This document shows, one piece after another, positions 43,751-51,739 of a DNA stretch of 64,000 nt; position 1 is the first letter of the stretch, and every line of letters begins with the position of its first letter. Location of the stretch: NCBI GenBank assembly GCA_963751105.1, contig CAVVTG010000002.1, positions 62,001 through 126,000 on the forward strand, given 5' to 3'. Made by a program: the position numbers and the translations under genes. The notes below the pieces were generated by a model, which saw only the letters and a program-made list of their open reading frames with translations, searched no databases and was not told the origin of the DNA. The stretch comes from JACVRW01 sp963751105 (GTDB lineage: Bacteria; Actinomycetota; Thermoleophilia; Solirubrobacterales; Thermoleophilaceae).

Positions 43751-44101
43751 TCAGCGACGCGCGACGGCCGACAGCGGAACGGTCGAGGCCGCTCCGCGCT
43801 TCAGCCATCTGACCGTGGCCGTCCCGGCCTGCGGGTCGACCGCCAGGACCTTGCCGATCTCGCCGGTGGTCTTCTTGCGGACGTGACCGGGCGGGAGCGG
43901 AGTCGAGGTGATCTCGGGCTCACGGCGGGCCCCTGGGCGCGGCCGGCGGGCCTCGTCGCGCGGCACAGCCGCAGGCCGCTTTCGGGATGCCCGGACGGGC
44001 TCACTCGGGTTCTCCGAGGGCTGTTCGAGCACCTTCTCGAGGGGGACGACGTTGGCCCCCGTTCCCTTCGTCTCCGTGTCCAGCACCCAGGTCTTGCCCA
44101 T
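43751..44101 (-). CDS. Conserved actinobacterial hypothetical protein
   Basis: A 116-residue protein that opens MGKTWVLDTETKGTGANVVPL, cut here to TWVLDTETKGTGANVVPL, a recurring opening of small actinobacterial proteins. A charged Pro/Arg-rich linker follows, then a compact beta segment (GEIGKVLAVDPQAGTATVRW). No catalytic motif is seen. Function unknown. Confidence 0.65.
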   Translation of the reverse strand: MGKTWVLDTETKGTGANVVPLEKVLEQPSENPSEPVRASRKRPAAVPRDEARRPRPGARREPEITSTPLPPGHVRKKTTGEIGKVLAVDPQAGTATVRWLKRGAASTVPLSAVARR

Positions 44102-44200
44102 AGACCACAGTCTAGAGACGTACGAACAGGTGTTCTGGGCGGAGAGCCGGGACGCGCTCGCCCAGCGCGTCCCGGCCTCCCGTACTTCAAAGCGCGCTTA

Positions 44201-44704
44201 TCAGGCGTTCGAGCCGGCCTGCTCGCGGGCCTCCTGGGCCCGGTCCTGCGAGCTGCTCTTCAGCTCCTCGGCCTGCTCGCGGCCAGCCTCCTGAGCGGTC
44301 TCGGCCGCCTGCTGGGCCACCTGCTTGCCCCGCTCCATCGCCTCCTGGCCGGTCTCCTTGGCCTTCTCCTTGAGATCGTCGGCGACGGGCCCGATCTTCT
44401 CGTCCTCGATCGAGGTGGAGGGCACCACCAACCCGGCCACGAAGCCGAGCGCCACCGCGCCCAGGGCCAGGCCGAGAGGATTCTCCTGAGCGACGCCCGC
44501 GGCCTTCTTCGCGTTGTGCTTGACCTCGCCGCTGTCCGGGGTCGAGCCCGAGACCTTCGAGCGGACGCTGTCCACCCGGCCGCTCACGGCGTTCTTCGCT
44601 CGATCGGTCACGTTCGTCTTGTAGCCCAGCGCCTCGACGGTCTCTCCCATCTCGGCCCTCGTCTGGTCTATGCCCTGCCTGATTTCGCGCGGGTCTTCGC
44701 CCAT
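44201..44704 (-). CDS. DUF3618 domain protein
   Basis: A 167-residue protein. The N-terminal DUF3618 motif reads IRQGIDQTRAEMGETVEALG, followed by a hydrophobic, glycine-rich helix (NPLGLALGAVALGFVAGLVV) and a long charged helix rich in Glu, Gln and Ala. Such proteins are small membrane-associated stress proteins. Its start overlaps the holin-like gene upstream by 37 bp, a conserved arrangement in this type of cassette. Confidence 0.85.
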   Translation of the reverse strand: MGEDPREIRQGIDQTRAEMGETVEALGYKTNVTDRAKNAVSGRVDSVRSKVSGSTPDSGEVKHNAKKAAGVAQENPLGLALGAVALGFVAGLVVPSTSIEDEKIGPVADDLKEKAKETGQEAMERGKQVAQQAAETAQEAGREQAEELKSSSQDRAQEAREQAGSNA

Positions 44705-45087
44705 TGCACGTCCTCCTTCACACTCTCTTGTGTCTGTTCCGGCACCGGCGGCACCGCTTTCTTGATCTGGCTCTTGCCTCTCAGCGCGAGCACACCAGCC
44801 ACCGCTGCGTAGACCACCGCGACTATGAGCGCGGCCAGCCAGAGCGGCATCGCCAGCTCCAGCGCCGCGATCACGGCCGTGGTCAGAGCGGCCAAAGCAA
44901 GCACGCCGATCAGGCCGGCCCCGCCGAACATGCCGGCGCCCACGCCTGCGGTCTTGCCCTTCTCGGTCAGCTCTGCCTTGGCCAGGTCGATCTCCTGGCG
45001 GACGAGCGAGGTCGTCTGGTCGGAGAGCTCCTTGAGCAGCTCTCCCGTGGGGCGCTGCCTCAACTCGCTCTGATCGTTAGACGCCAT
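44668..45087 (-). CDS. Phage holin family/DUF1469-like membrane protein
   Basis: A 139-residue protein. The opening ELLKELSDQTTSLVRQEIDLAKAEL, cut here to LSDQTTSLVRQEIDLAKAEL, is the signature of Phage_holin_3_6 (DUF1469) proteins, followed by two membrane helices around residues 48-75 and 80-105. Despite the name these are usually chromosomal envelope proteins, not phage genes. It overlaps both neighbours (11 and 37 bp), forming a tight three-gene operon. Confidence 0.87.
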   Translation of the reverse strand: MASNDQSELRQRPTGELLKELSDQTTSLVRQEIDLAKAELTEKGKTAGVGAGMFGGAGLIGVLALAALTTAVIAALELAMPLWLAALIVAVVYAAVAGVLALRGKSQIKKAVPPVPEQTQESVKEDVQWAKTRAKSGRA

Positions 45088-45658
45088 CGCTGTACCGGGA
45101 GTCGAGCTCGCCCGTCACCTGCCCCGAACCGGTCTCGACCGACCGGTCGGAGAGGGAACGGCGCGTGGGCGAGCGATCCGAGATCGAAGACTGGTAGCGC
45201 TCGCTGGACGAGGCCTTCAGCAGGCGCGAGGCGGCGAAGCCAAGTGCCAGACCGCCGGCCACGACGGCCCACGGGCGCTTGCGCCCGAAGTCCTCGACGT
45301 CGCGCAGGATGGTGTCGCCATCGGCTCGCTCCAGGTAGCCGCCCAGTCGCTCGGCCCGGTCGGCAGCCTGCTCGGCGTAGCGAGCCGGCGTGTCCTTTCC
45401 CTGCTTGCGAAGCTCGTCGGCCACGGAGCGCGCATCGCCGGCGGCGCCGGTCACACGCTGGCCGGCCTCGGTGGAGCGCTGATCCACCTGATCGCGCACC
45501 TTGGTCCGCGCCTGGCCGGCGGCCTCCTTGGCCTTCTCCTGTGCTTGGCCGGCCACCTCCGAGGCCTTCTCCTGGGCCCGATCCTGGGCGCCGGTTTCCT
45601 GGGACGTGGATTCAGCGCCCGTGGCCGTGGGCGGATTGCCCGTGCTCACTTCCGTCAT
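45077..45658 (-). CDS. Ala/Gln/Lys-rich membrane-associated stress protein
   Basis: 193 residues from ATG 45658; the frame from 45748 adds only non-conserved sequence. Residues 20-90 are a long amphipathic helix with repeating KAxEAAGQAxxK units, reminiscent of LEA or DUF3618-partner proteins. A hydrophobic segment (RPWAVVAGGLALGFAASRLL) near residue 125 would anchor it, and a Ser/Arg-rich tail follows. It is first in the operon with the holin-like and DUF3618 genes. Family identity is uncertain. Confidence 0.75.
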   Translation of the reverse strand: MTEVSTGNPPTATGAESTSQETGAQDRAQEKASEVAGQAQEKAKEAAGQARTKVRDQVDQRSTEAGQRVTGAAGDARSVADELRKQGKDTPARYAEQAADRAERLGGYLERADGDTILRDVEDFGRKRPWAVVAGGLALGFAASRLLKASSSERYQSSISDRSPTRRSLSDRSVETGSGQVTGELDSRYSDGV

Positions 45659-45787
45659 TTCCTGCTCCTCGGTTTCGGAGTCTTTTGCTCGAATCTCACG
45701 GCTACCCGAGCGGGAGGCGCGTGAACAGCCTCGGGAAATATGTGGCACTTAGGGATAAACCCGACCCGAATCGGGCATCAGGCGGCC

Positions 45788-46075
45788 ATGGCGAAGACCG
45801 AGAAGAAGCTCTACAAAGAGATGCGCTCCGGCGGTGTGCGCAAGAGCGTGGCCAAGGAGCTGTCAGCGTTGCCGCGGCTCGAGGCCGAGGGCAAGCGGAC
45901 GCCCAAGTCGGCGACCGATGCGCTCGAACGGCTCGAGTCGGCGGTCAAGGAGGCACGCCGTCACGCCGAGGGCGGCAATCGTCGCGCCGGTGCTCGCAAG
46001 GCGGCCAGGACGCGGACCGCCAAGGCCAATTCGCGCAGCGCGGCCGGCCGCAAGGCGGCCAGGAGCCGCAGCTGA
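45788..46075 (+). CDS. Small Lys/Arg/Ala-rich basic protein
   Basis: 95 residues from ATG 45788, preceded by AGGCGGCC. The first half (TEKKLYKEMRSGGVRKSVAK) may form helices, and the second half is a repetitive basic tail (ARKAARTRTAKANSRSAAGR) like histone H1-type or HU-extension tails. Nucleic acid binding is likely from composition alone. It is divergent from the DUF3618 cassette and convergent with the sulfatase gene. Confidence 0.65.
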   Translation: MAKTEKKLYKEMRSGGVRKSVAKELSALPRLEAEGKRTPKSATDALERLESAVKEARRHAEGGNRRAGARKAARTRTAKANSRSAAGRKAARSRS

Positions 46076-46093
46076 GCTCGGCGCTCGAGCGCG

Positions 46094-47557
46094 TCAGGTG
46101 CCGTAGAAGGGAGGCCGGCCGCCGGCCCGTTCTACGAGCGTCCCTCTCAGCTCGTCGAGCACGGCCGGGTGGCCGCGGGCCACGTTGCGACTCTCGGATG
46201 GATCGCGGTCGAGGTCATACAGGCGTGGGTTGCGCATCCGGTTGTCGTTGATGTAGGCCCAGCGGTCGGTGCGCAGATAGTGGTTCTCGCCGTAGCCGCC
46301 GTAGGCGTAGGGCCGCGCCGGTGGCCTGGCCCCGGCCAGCAGGGCCGACAGGTCGACGCCGCTCATGCGCTCCGGCGCGGGCACGCCGGCCATGGACAGC
46401 AGCGTGGGGCCCACGTCGTGCAATGAGGCGAAGTAGTCGGTGGCCGCTCCGGCCCGTCTGCCGGCCGGGTCCACGATCACGAACGGGACGCGTATCAGCA
46501 CCGGGTGAAGGGCGACGGAGATTTTTCCGGTCCAGCCGTGCTCGCCCAGTTGGAAGCCGTGGTCGCTGACGAGCACGATGATCGTCTCGCGGTCGAGACC
46601 CAGCTCGTACATGCGGTCAAGGAAGACGCCGAGCCAGCGGTCGGTCATGGTCACCTCGGCCGCGTACAGGGCGCGCAGCCGGCCGAGCACCTGCTCGCGG
46701 TTGCCGTCGTTGAGCCAGCTGCTCACCCGCTTGTAGCGCGGCATGGCGGGCTCGGGTCCCCTGTAATCCGGGTCGCCGTACTGGCGGATGTACTCACGCG
46801 GCGGGGTCCACGGCTCGTGCGGCTCGTAGGTGTCCACGATCAGCGCGAAGGGCGCCTCGCTCGCAGCGCGCTCCAGGGCCGCCACTCCGGAGGTGAACAC
46901 CCGCGCGGCAAAGGAGCGCGTTTCGTCCTGGGAGTACCCGCCGTTGGCGAGGTACTTGCGCACACGATCCCGGATGCCGGGGTTGTCGATGGCCGGGTGC
47001 AGCCAGTGCCTCAGCTCGCGGGCCGAGACGCTCGACGGAGGTCTGGCCGACCCCAGCTGACCTCCGTGGCGCACAAACAGGTCGAAGCTGCGCCTGAGCC
47101 GCTCGTACGGCTCGGCGAAGCCGAGGAAGGGGTTGTCGGTCACGTAGCCGGTCCAGTAGCCCGCCTCCCTCAACCGGCTGGTGAAGGTCTGCCGGACCGT
47201 GTGCATCGGAGCCCAGCCCGGCGCCCTCGGGAGCCCGCGGTAGTCGTGCCAGCCCCGGAACGGGAACATCCGCCGGCCGCTCAGCAGCGAATTGCGCGCG
47301 GGCACGGTGGGCATCGCCTCGGGGAAGGCGCGGTCGAAGCGAAGGCCACGGCGCAGGAGAACGTCCAGGTTCGGCGTCCGCGCGCGGACGCCGTAGGCGT
47401 GGTCGGCCCGCAGGGAGTCGATCACGATCACCACGATGTTCGGGCCGCCGGGCTTTCCGGCGCCCGCGAGAGCCCGTCCGCCCGAGCCGAGGGCCACGCC
47501 CGCCGCCGCGGCGGACGCCCCGGCCGACTGGATGAACGCGCGGCGAGTGAGGCTCAA
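46094..47557 (-). CDS. Sulfatase-like protein of the alkaline phosphatase superfamily, Tat-exported
   Basis: A 487-residue protein. A Tat signal (TRRAFIQSAG) is followed by the sulfatase fold: NIVVIVIDSLRADHAYG (metal Asp), a nucleophile region AMPTVPARNSLLSGRR around residues 81-96, and VLVSDHGFQLGEHGWTGK (metal Asp-His). The position normally held by Cys or Ser for formylglycine is Thr84 (T-V-P-A-R), so it may not be a classical sulfatase; a Thr nucleophile is usual in phosphodiesterase relatives. It is divergent from the GH79-like gene. Confidence 0.85.
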   Translation of the reverse strand: MSLTRRAFIQSAGASAAAAGVALGSGGRALAGAGKPGGPNIVVIVIDSLRADHAYGVRARTPNLDVLLRRGLRFDRAFPEAMPTVPARNSLLSGRRMFPFRGWHDYRGLPRAPGWAPMHTVRQTFTSRLREAGYWTGYVTDNPFLGFAEPYERLRRSFDLFVRHGGQLGSARPPSSVSARELRHWLHPAIDNPGIRDRVRKYLANGGYSQDETRSFAARVFTSGVAALERAASEAPFALIVDTYEPHEPWTPPREYIRQYGDPDYRGPEPAMPRYKRVSSWLNDGNREQVLGRLRALYAAEVTMTDRWLGVFLDRMYELGLDRETIIVLVSDHGFQLGEHGWTGKISVALHPVLIRVPFVIVDPAGRRAGAATDYFASLHDVGPTLLSMAGVPAPERMSGVDLSALLAGARPPARPYAYGGYGENHYLRTDRWAYINDNRMRNPRLYDLDRDPSESRNVARGHPAVLDELRGTLVERAGGRPPFYGT

Positions 47558-47635
47558 GCGAGACCGAGTCTATTGCGCAGCGGGCCTCGATCGGTCACGA
47601 TCGGCGCGAGGAGGTTTGACTCGCGCTACATAGCA

Positions 47636-49414
47636 GTGCTGGCCGTACTGGCTCTCGCCCTGGCCACGGCGGGGGAGAGCCGCGCCGCGACGGTGACCGT
47701 CGGGGTCGATACCGCACACCCTGGGCGCGGCGCCCCGGTCGTGCGCAGCGACTTCGTGGGGGTCTCGTTCCCCTACTACCTGCTCCCGTCGATGCTGTCC
47801 TACTTCCCGATCGACGTCGAGTCCCATCGCCGGTTCGCCAGGCCGTGGCCCGCGCCCGCGGTTCCGCGCAACCAGAAGGTGCTCAACATGCTCGCCGCGC
47901 TCGGCCACGGGACGCTGCGGGTGGGCGGGACCGCCCAGGAGCAGATGTGTTACTTCAACCAGCGGCTGGGGAGCGGCTGCTCGTTCAAGTCGCGCGTTGT
48001 GGCTCGGCACTTCGCGCTGGTCAAGGACTTCCTGCTCGATCTGAAGGCCCGCGGCAGGAACTGGACGGCGATGCTCGGGACACCCCTCGCGGACGGCGCG
48101 GCGAACGTCCGCAAGACGATCGTCAAGGGAATCAATGCGGGCTTCACCGGCAGCGAGCATCCGGGCGCGGCCCTCAAGGACAACCGCCGGCTGATCCGCT
48201 TCGTGGCCGTCGGCCACGAACCCAACAGCTACCGCCGGAGCGATTATCTGCGGTTGCGCTCGATCGCGCCCAGGCCTGATGCGAAGAAGGCCCGGCCCGG
48301 AAAGCGCCGCGCGCGGCCCGGAAAGCGCCGCGCCCGCTCGGGGCGAAACCGGAGGTTCGCCACCAACCAGCGCTACCGCGTGGCGGCCCGGCGGCTGCTG
48401 ACGCGGGGCAGGGCGGGCGGCCGTGGCCGGCACTTCCGCTGGACCGGTCGGCGCATGGCCGGCCCGGGACTGCCGACCTATTCCGCGTGGCGGGGCCGCC
48501 TCGGCGCCATGATCGCCGCCGGCGGCTACCGCTTCGTGACCCAGAGCGTGTACCAGGCACGCGGGCGCCAAGGCTGCATCCAGGACCTGACCAAGAGCGG
48601 GCGCAGGCCGGGCCGCTGCTGGTCCTCGCCGAGCTTGCCCGGCGGCCGGGACCGGCGGGCCGAGTTCCTGCTCGCTGAGCGGCCGCTGCAACGACTCGGG
48701 CGACTGGTGGGGCAGGCAGTGCGATACGCCCGGGGCAGGGACGTCTACGCCGTGGAGGCCAACAGCGTGTCCAAGCGCGGCTCGCGCGGCGTGAGCGACA
48801 CGATGGTCAACGCGCTCTGGGGTCTCGACTGGATGTTCACGATGGCCGCCCGCGGCGTGAGGGGAGTGAACATCCAGCACGCCGACCGCTGGGACGCGCA
48901 GCCGCTGCTGCGGCCGGGCGGACACGGGTTCGCGCCCTACAACCCGATCGGGCTCAACAACGGAGCCATCGACGCCAAGCCGCTCTACTACGCGATGCTG
49001 CTTTTCGGCCAGTTCGCCACCGGAACGGCGGCGGGCCAGAGCCAAGCCCGCATCGAGCGGCTGAAGCCGCAGGGCCCGACGGCGATCAAGGCCTGGCGCG
49101 TCCGCGCCGGGAAGACGAACAGCGTGTTCCTGATCAACAAGGATGCGTCCGTGGCCCCGGCCACGACGGACGACGTGGTGCGCCTCGCCCCGAGCTCACC
49201 GGCCGCCGATTGCTACGCCCTTTGGCTGCGCGGGGACGACGGGACGATCAAGAGCCCCACTGCCTCCTTGGGCGACCCGCTGGCGAATCGCTGGGCGAGG
49301 GTGGACGCCGGCGGCAACGTGCCGGCGTGGCACTGGCGCCGCATCGAGCCCGAGAACGGGCAGTATCCGATACCCGTGCGCCGCGGGGACGCGGTGGTGG
49401 TCAGGTTCTGGTGA
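47636..49414 (+). CDS. Secreted GH79-like glycoside hydrolase with internal basic repeat
   Basis: 592 residues from GTG 47636, which gives a signal peptide (LAVLALALATAGESRAA). The strong GAGGAGG at 47608-47614 lies further upstream than usual, so the start may be misplaced or the frame disturbed. FVGVSFPYYLLPSML, LRVGGTAQEQMCYFN, the GHEPNSYRRSD segment (an acid/base Glu candidate) and YAVEANSVSKRGSRG with VEANS (nucleophile region) resemble GH79 beta-glucuronidase/heparanase relatives. A Lys/Arg-rich insert at about residues 218-242 is unusual. Substrate is inferred to be an uronic-acid-containing polysaccharide. Confidence 0.7.
   Translation: MLAVLALALATAGESRAATVTVGVDTAHPGRGAPVVRSDFVGVSFPYYLLPSMLSYFPIDVESHRRFARPWPAPAVPRNQKVLNMLAALGHGTLRVGGTAQEQMCYFNQRLGSGCSFKSRVVARHFALVKDFLLDLKARGRNWTAMLGTPLADGAANVRKTIVKGINAGFTGSEHPGAALKDNRRLIRFVAVGHEPNSYRRSDYLRLRSIAPRPDAKKARPGKRRARPGKRRARSGRNRRFATNQRYRVAARRLLTRGRAGGRGRHFRWTGRRMAGPGLPTYSAWRGRLGAMIAAGGYRFVTQSVYQARGRQGCIQDLTKSGRRPGRCWSSPSLPGGRDRRAEFLLAERPLQRLGRLVGQAVRYARGRDVYAVEANSVSKRGSRGVSDTMVNALWGLDWMFTMAARGVRGVNIQHADRWDAQPLLRPGGHGFAPYNPIGLNNGAIDAKPLYYAMLLFGQFATGTAAGQSQARIERLKPQGPTAIKAWRVRAGKTNSVFLINKDASVAPATTDDVVRLAPSSPAADCYALWLRGDDGTIKSPTASLGDPLANRWARVDAGGNVPAWHWRRIEPENGQYPIPVRRGDAVVVRFW
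48290..48352 (+). repeat. Tandem 21-bp repeat within the GH79-like gene
   Basis: Two copies (48290-48310 and 48311-48331) differ by one base and encode ARPGKRR twice. A degenerate third copy (48332-48352) encodes ARSGRNR. The repeat keeps frame and creates a strongly basic surface loop. Confidence 0.85.
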
Positions 49415-49430
49415 CGGCGCCGGCGGACTG

Positions 49431-49625
49431 TCAGCCGGGCTCGTCGGGCTCGTCGGCGGAGCGCCGCTGTTCCTCGCGCACCGCGTCCTCGCCGGGCCCG
49501 TCCGTGCTGCGGTCGTCCCGCGCGTCGTCGTCCTCGTCCGGGCCCTCGACGCGACGGCGCTCCTCCGTGAACCGCTGCCGGTCGTCATCCGTCCTGGCCA
49601 CCGCGACCTGCAGCGTGCGCAGCAT
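49431..49625 (-). CDS. Short charged ORF downstream of transaldolase
   Basis: A 64-residue frame starting 4 bp after the transaldolase stop. The first half (LRTLQVAVARTDDDRQRFTE) could form a helix, the rest is extremely rich in Asp, Glu and Arg. No family is recognised. Operon position favours a real gene, but the acidic low-complexity composition could also be chance in GC-rich DNA. Confidence 0.35.
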   Translation of the reverse strand: MLRTLQVAVARTDDDRQRFTEERRRVEGPDEDDDARDDRSTDGPGEDAVREEQRRSADEPDEPG

Positions 49626-49629
49626 GCCG

Positions 49630-50757
49630 CTAGCGGCGCCCCGCCGGCGCGAGCTCTCGGCTCTTGCGCTCCAGCGTCTCGAGGAGTGAGCTGTACGAGT
49701 CCGCGAACGCCTGGACTCCCTCGTCCACCAGCTGGCGCAGGACGATGTCGTCGACGTCCACGCCGGCGTCGCGGATCTCGCGCATGACGGCGTGGGCAGC
49801 CTCCACGTCGCGGTCGACGGTGCGGGCCGCTGTTCCGTGGTCGCGCGCGGCCTCGATCGTCGCGTCGGGCATCGTGTTCACGGTGTCCGGGCCGATCAGC
49901 TCGTCCACGTACAGGGTGTCCGGATAATCGGGATTCTTGGTCGAGGTCGAGCCCCACAGCGGACGCTGGACATGTGCGCCGGCCCGCTCGAGACGCTGCC
50001 AGCGCTCCCCTGAGAAGAGGCGCTGGAAGGACTCGTAGGCGATCTTCGCGTTGGCGACCGCAGCCCGGCCGCGAAGCTCCTCGCGGCCCGCCTGTTCGAG
50101 GGCGTCGTCGATCTTCGTGTCCACGCGCGATACGAAGAAGCTGGCCACCGACGCCGAGTTCTCGATCGGCTTGCCGGCATCCAGCCGCCGCTCGAGCCCC
50201 GACAGGTAGGCGTTGGCGATCTCCTCGTAGCGCGACACCGCGAACAGCAGCGTGACGTTCACGTTGAGACCGGCCGCGGTGAGCTCCTCGAAGGCGCGCA
50301 CCCCCTCGGGGGTGCCGGGCACCTTGATCAGCAGGTTGGGCTTGTCGATGGCGTCGCTGTGACGATGGGCGGCTTCGATCGAGCCCTCGGTGTCGTGGGC
50401 CAGGTCCGCGGGCAGCTCGAACGAGACGAACCCGTCCTGGCCCTCTGTGCGCTCATAGACCGGGAGCAGCACGTCGGCGGCGTCGCGCACGTCGCGGTAG
50501 GCGAGCCGCTCAAACAGCTCCTGCGGGTCCTGGGTCTCGGTCAGCAGCTCGCTGAACGCGTCGTCATAGCTGTCCGAATGACCCATTCCCTTCTCGAAGA
50601 TGGTCGGGTTGGAGGTGACCCCGGAGATCCCGTCCTCCTCGATGAGGGCCTCCAAGGTCCCCTCGGTGATCAGGTCACGGTTGAGGTTGTCGATCCAGAC
50701 CGATTGCCCCTGGGCCTCGATCTCCTTCAGACGGTTCGGCGATGACGCTTGCTCCAT
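49630..50757 (-). CDS. tal: Transaldolase
   Basis: 375 residues from ATG 50757. Family motifs are SVWIDNLNRDLI, GVTSNPTIFEKGM (substrate-binding Asn), LLIKVPGTPEGVRA with the Schiff-base Lys, NVTLLFAVSRYEEI and NPDYPDTLYVDELIGPDTVNT, cut here to YPDTLYVDELIGPDTVNT. The length and motifs match the actinobacterial subfamily 2/3. It transfers a dihydroxyacetone unit between sugar phosphates in the non-oxidative pentose phosphate pathway. No transketolase, zwf or pgi gene flanks it, unlike the usual actinobacterial cluster. Confidence 0.93.
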   Translation of the reverse strand: MEQASSPNRLKEIEAQGQSVWIDNLNRDLITEGTLEALIEEDGISGVTSNPTIFEKGMGHSDSYDDAFSELLTETQDPQELFERLAYRDVRDAADVLLPVYERTEGQDGFVSFELPADLAHDTEGSIEAAHRHSDAIDKPNLLIKVPGTPEGVRAFEELTAAGLNVNVTLLFAVSRYEEIANAYLSGLERRLDAGKPIENSASVASFFVSRVDTKIDDALEQAGREELRGRAAVANAKIAYESFQRLFSGERWQRLERAGAHVQRPLWGSTSTKNPDYPDTLYVDELIGPDTVNTMPDATIEAARDHGTAARTVDRDVEAAHAVMREIRDAGVDVDDIVLRQLVDEGVQAFADSYSSLLETLERKSRELAPAGRR

Positions 50758-50851
50758 GACCAATAGGTACCCAAGCAGGCGTGGGTGTACCCGCCGAACG
50801 GCGACGACGGTCTCGCCGTCGCCGCCGCCGGGAGGGGTCCGACCGAGCGGG

Positions 50852-51349
50852 TCAGCGCGAGCCGAGCCTCTCGATCAGCTCATCGAGACGCTGGTAGGTC
50901 TCGTTCATCCCTTCCTCCATGCCCGATCCGAGCATGCCGTCGCGCTCCTCGGTGGTGTGGAAGATCGAGGTGCTCACGAGCTTGGTGCGCTCGCCGAGAT
51001 CCTCGAACACGGCGGTGTCCACCGACACGTGCCCGGGCATCCCCTCCCATTCGAAGGTCTGCACGATCCGGTCGGGAGGGCTCACCTCGCGGTAGGTCCC
51101 CCGGAAGGCGGTCTCGCTGCCGTCCGAGTTGCGGGTCACGTAGCGCCAGCTGCCGCCGTCGCGCACGTCCATCTCGTCGACGATGGTCGTGGTACCGCGC
51201 GGACCCCACCACTCCGGGATCAGCTCCGGATTGGTGAGCAGCTCGAACACCCTGTCGCGCGGTGCGTCGAAGATGCGCTCGACGTGAATCTCGCGCTCGG
51301 TCGGCGTGGTCACGGTGGCGCGACGCGCCTCCTGCTGGTCATTGCTCAT
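50852..51349 (-). CDS. SRPBCC/AHSA1 family protein
   Basis: A 165-residue START-like domain: REIHVERIFDAPRDRVFELL, then PEWWGPRGTTTIVDEMDVRDGG, cut here to PEWWGPRGTTTIVDEMDV, and PPDRIVQTFEWEGMPGH. These are the standard AHSA1-type motifs. The fold encloses a hydrophobic cavity for a small ligand. Its start overlaps the stop of the ArsR-type regulator by 4 bp, a widespread pair in actinobacteria. Confidence 0.9.
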   Translation of the reverse strand: MSNDQQEARRATVTTPTEREIHVERIFDAPRDRVFELLTNPELIPEWWGPRGTTTIVDEMDVRDGGSWRYVTRNSDGSETAFRGTYREVSPPDRIVQTFEWEGMPGHVSVDTAVFEDLGERTKLVSTSIFHTTEERDGMLGSGMEEGMNETYQRLDELIERLGSR

Positions 51350-51681
51350 TGCCTGTCTCCTTTAGTTCGTTGCACGAGCTCCCCGAACCGGTCGAGGCGC
51401 TCGTCCAGCATCCGCCGGTACATCCCGATCCACTGCTCGATGTCCTCGAGCCGGCGCGGGCCGAGGCTGCAGTGCCGTGCCCGCCCCACCTTCTCGGTGG
51501 TCACGAGCTCGGCCTCTTCCAGCACGCGCACGTGCTTCTTCATGCCGGTGAGAGAGATGCCGAACGGCTCGGCCAGCTCGGTGATGGTCGCGCCCTCGCG
51601 CCCGAGGCGCTCGAGGATCCCCCGGCGGGTGGGATCCGCCAGCGCGGCGAGGGTGCGATCGATCTGGGAATACTGAACCAC
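51346..51681 (-). CDS. ArsR family winged-helix regulator
   Basis: 111 residues from GTG 51681. A longer frame from 51717 adds residues not typical of the family. The sequence MVQYSQIDRTLAALADPTRR leads into the winged helix (TITELAEPFGISLTGMKKHV as recognition region). There is no metal-binding Cys set, so it is the non-metal ArsR type paired with SRPBCC proteins. The GTG lies inside a perfect palindrome, suggesting autorepression. Confidence 0.92.
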   Translation of the reverse strand: MVQYSQIDRTLAALADPTRRGILERLGREGATITELAEPFGISLTGMKKHVRVLEEAELVTTEKVGRARHCSLGPRRLEDIEQWIGMYRRMLDERLDRFGELVQRTKGDRQ

Positions 51682-51693
51682 ATGGTTCAGTAT
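51670..51693. promoter_or_regulatory. Perfect palindromic operator over the ArsR start codon
   Basis: Half-sites ATACTGAACCA and TGGTTCAGTAT are exact complements separated by two bases. The GTG start codon of the regulator lies at the centre. This fits a site where the ArsR dimer binds and blocks transcription or translation of its own operon. The half-site core TGAACC/GGTTCA is, to my memory, typical for ArsR/SRPBCC pairs. Confidence 0.75.
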
Positions 51694-51739
51694 AGCGGCG
51701 CACGCGACGAAGCGCAAGCGCGCGGCTCTTCAGTGCCGG

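Noticed and set aside
44668..45087. Prophage hint from the phage-holin-type gene
   Set aside because: This family is commonly chromosomal in actinobacteria, and no other phage gene is present.
46505..47635. Upstream extension of the GH79-like frame
   Set aside because: It lies antisense over the sulfatase gene and has no family sequence.
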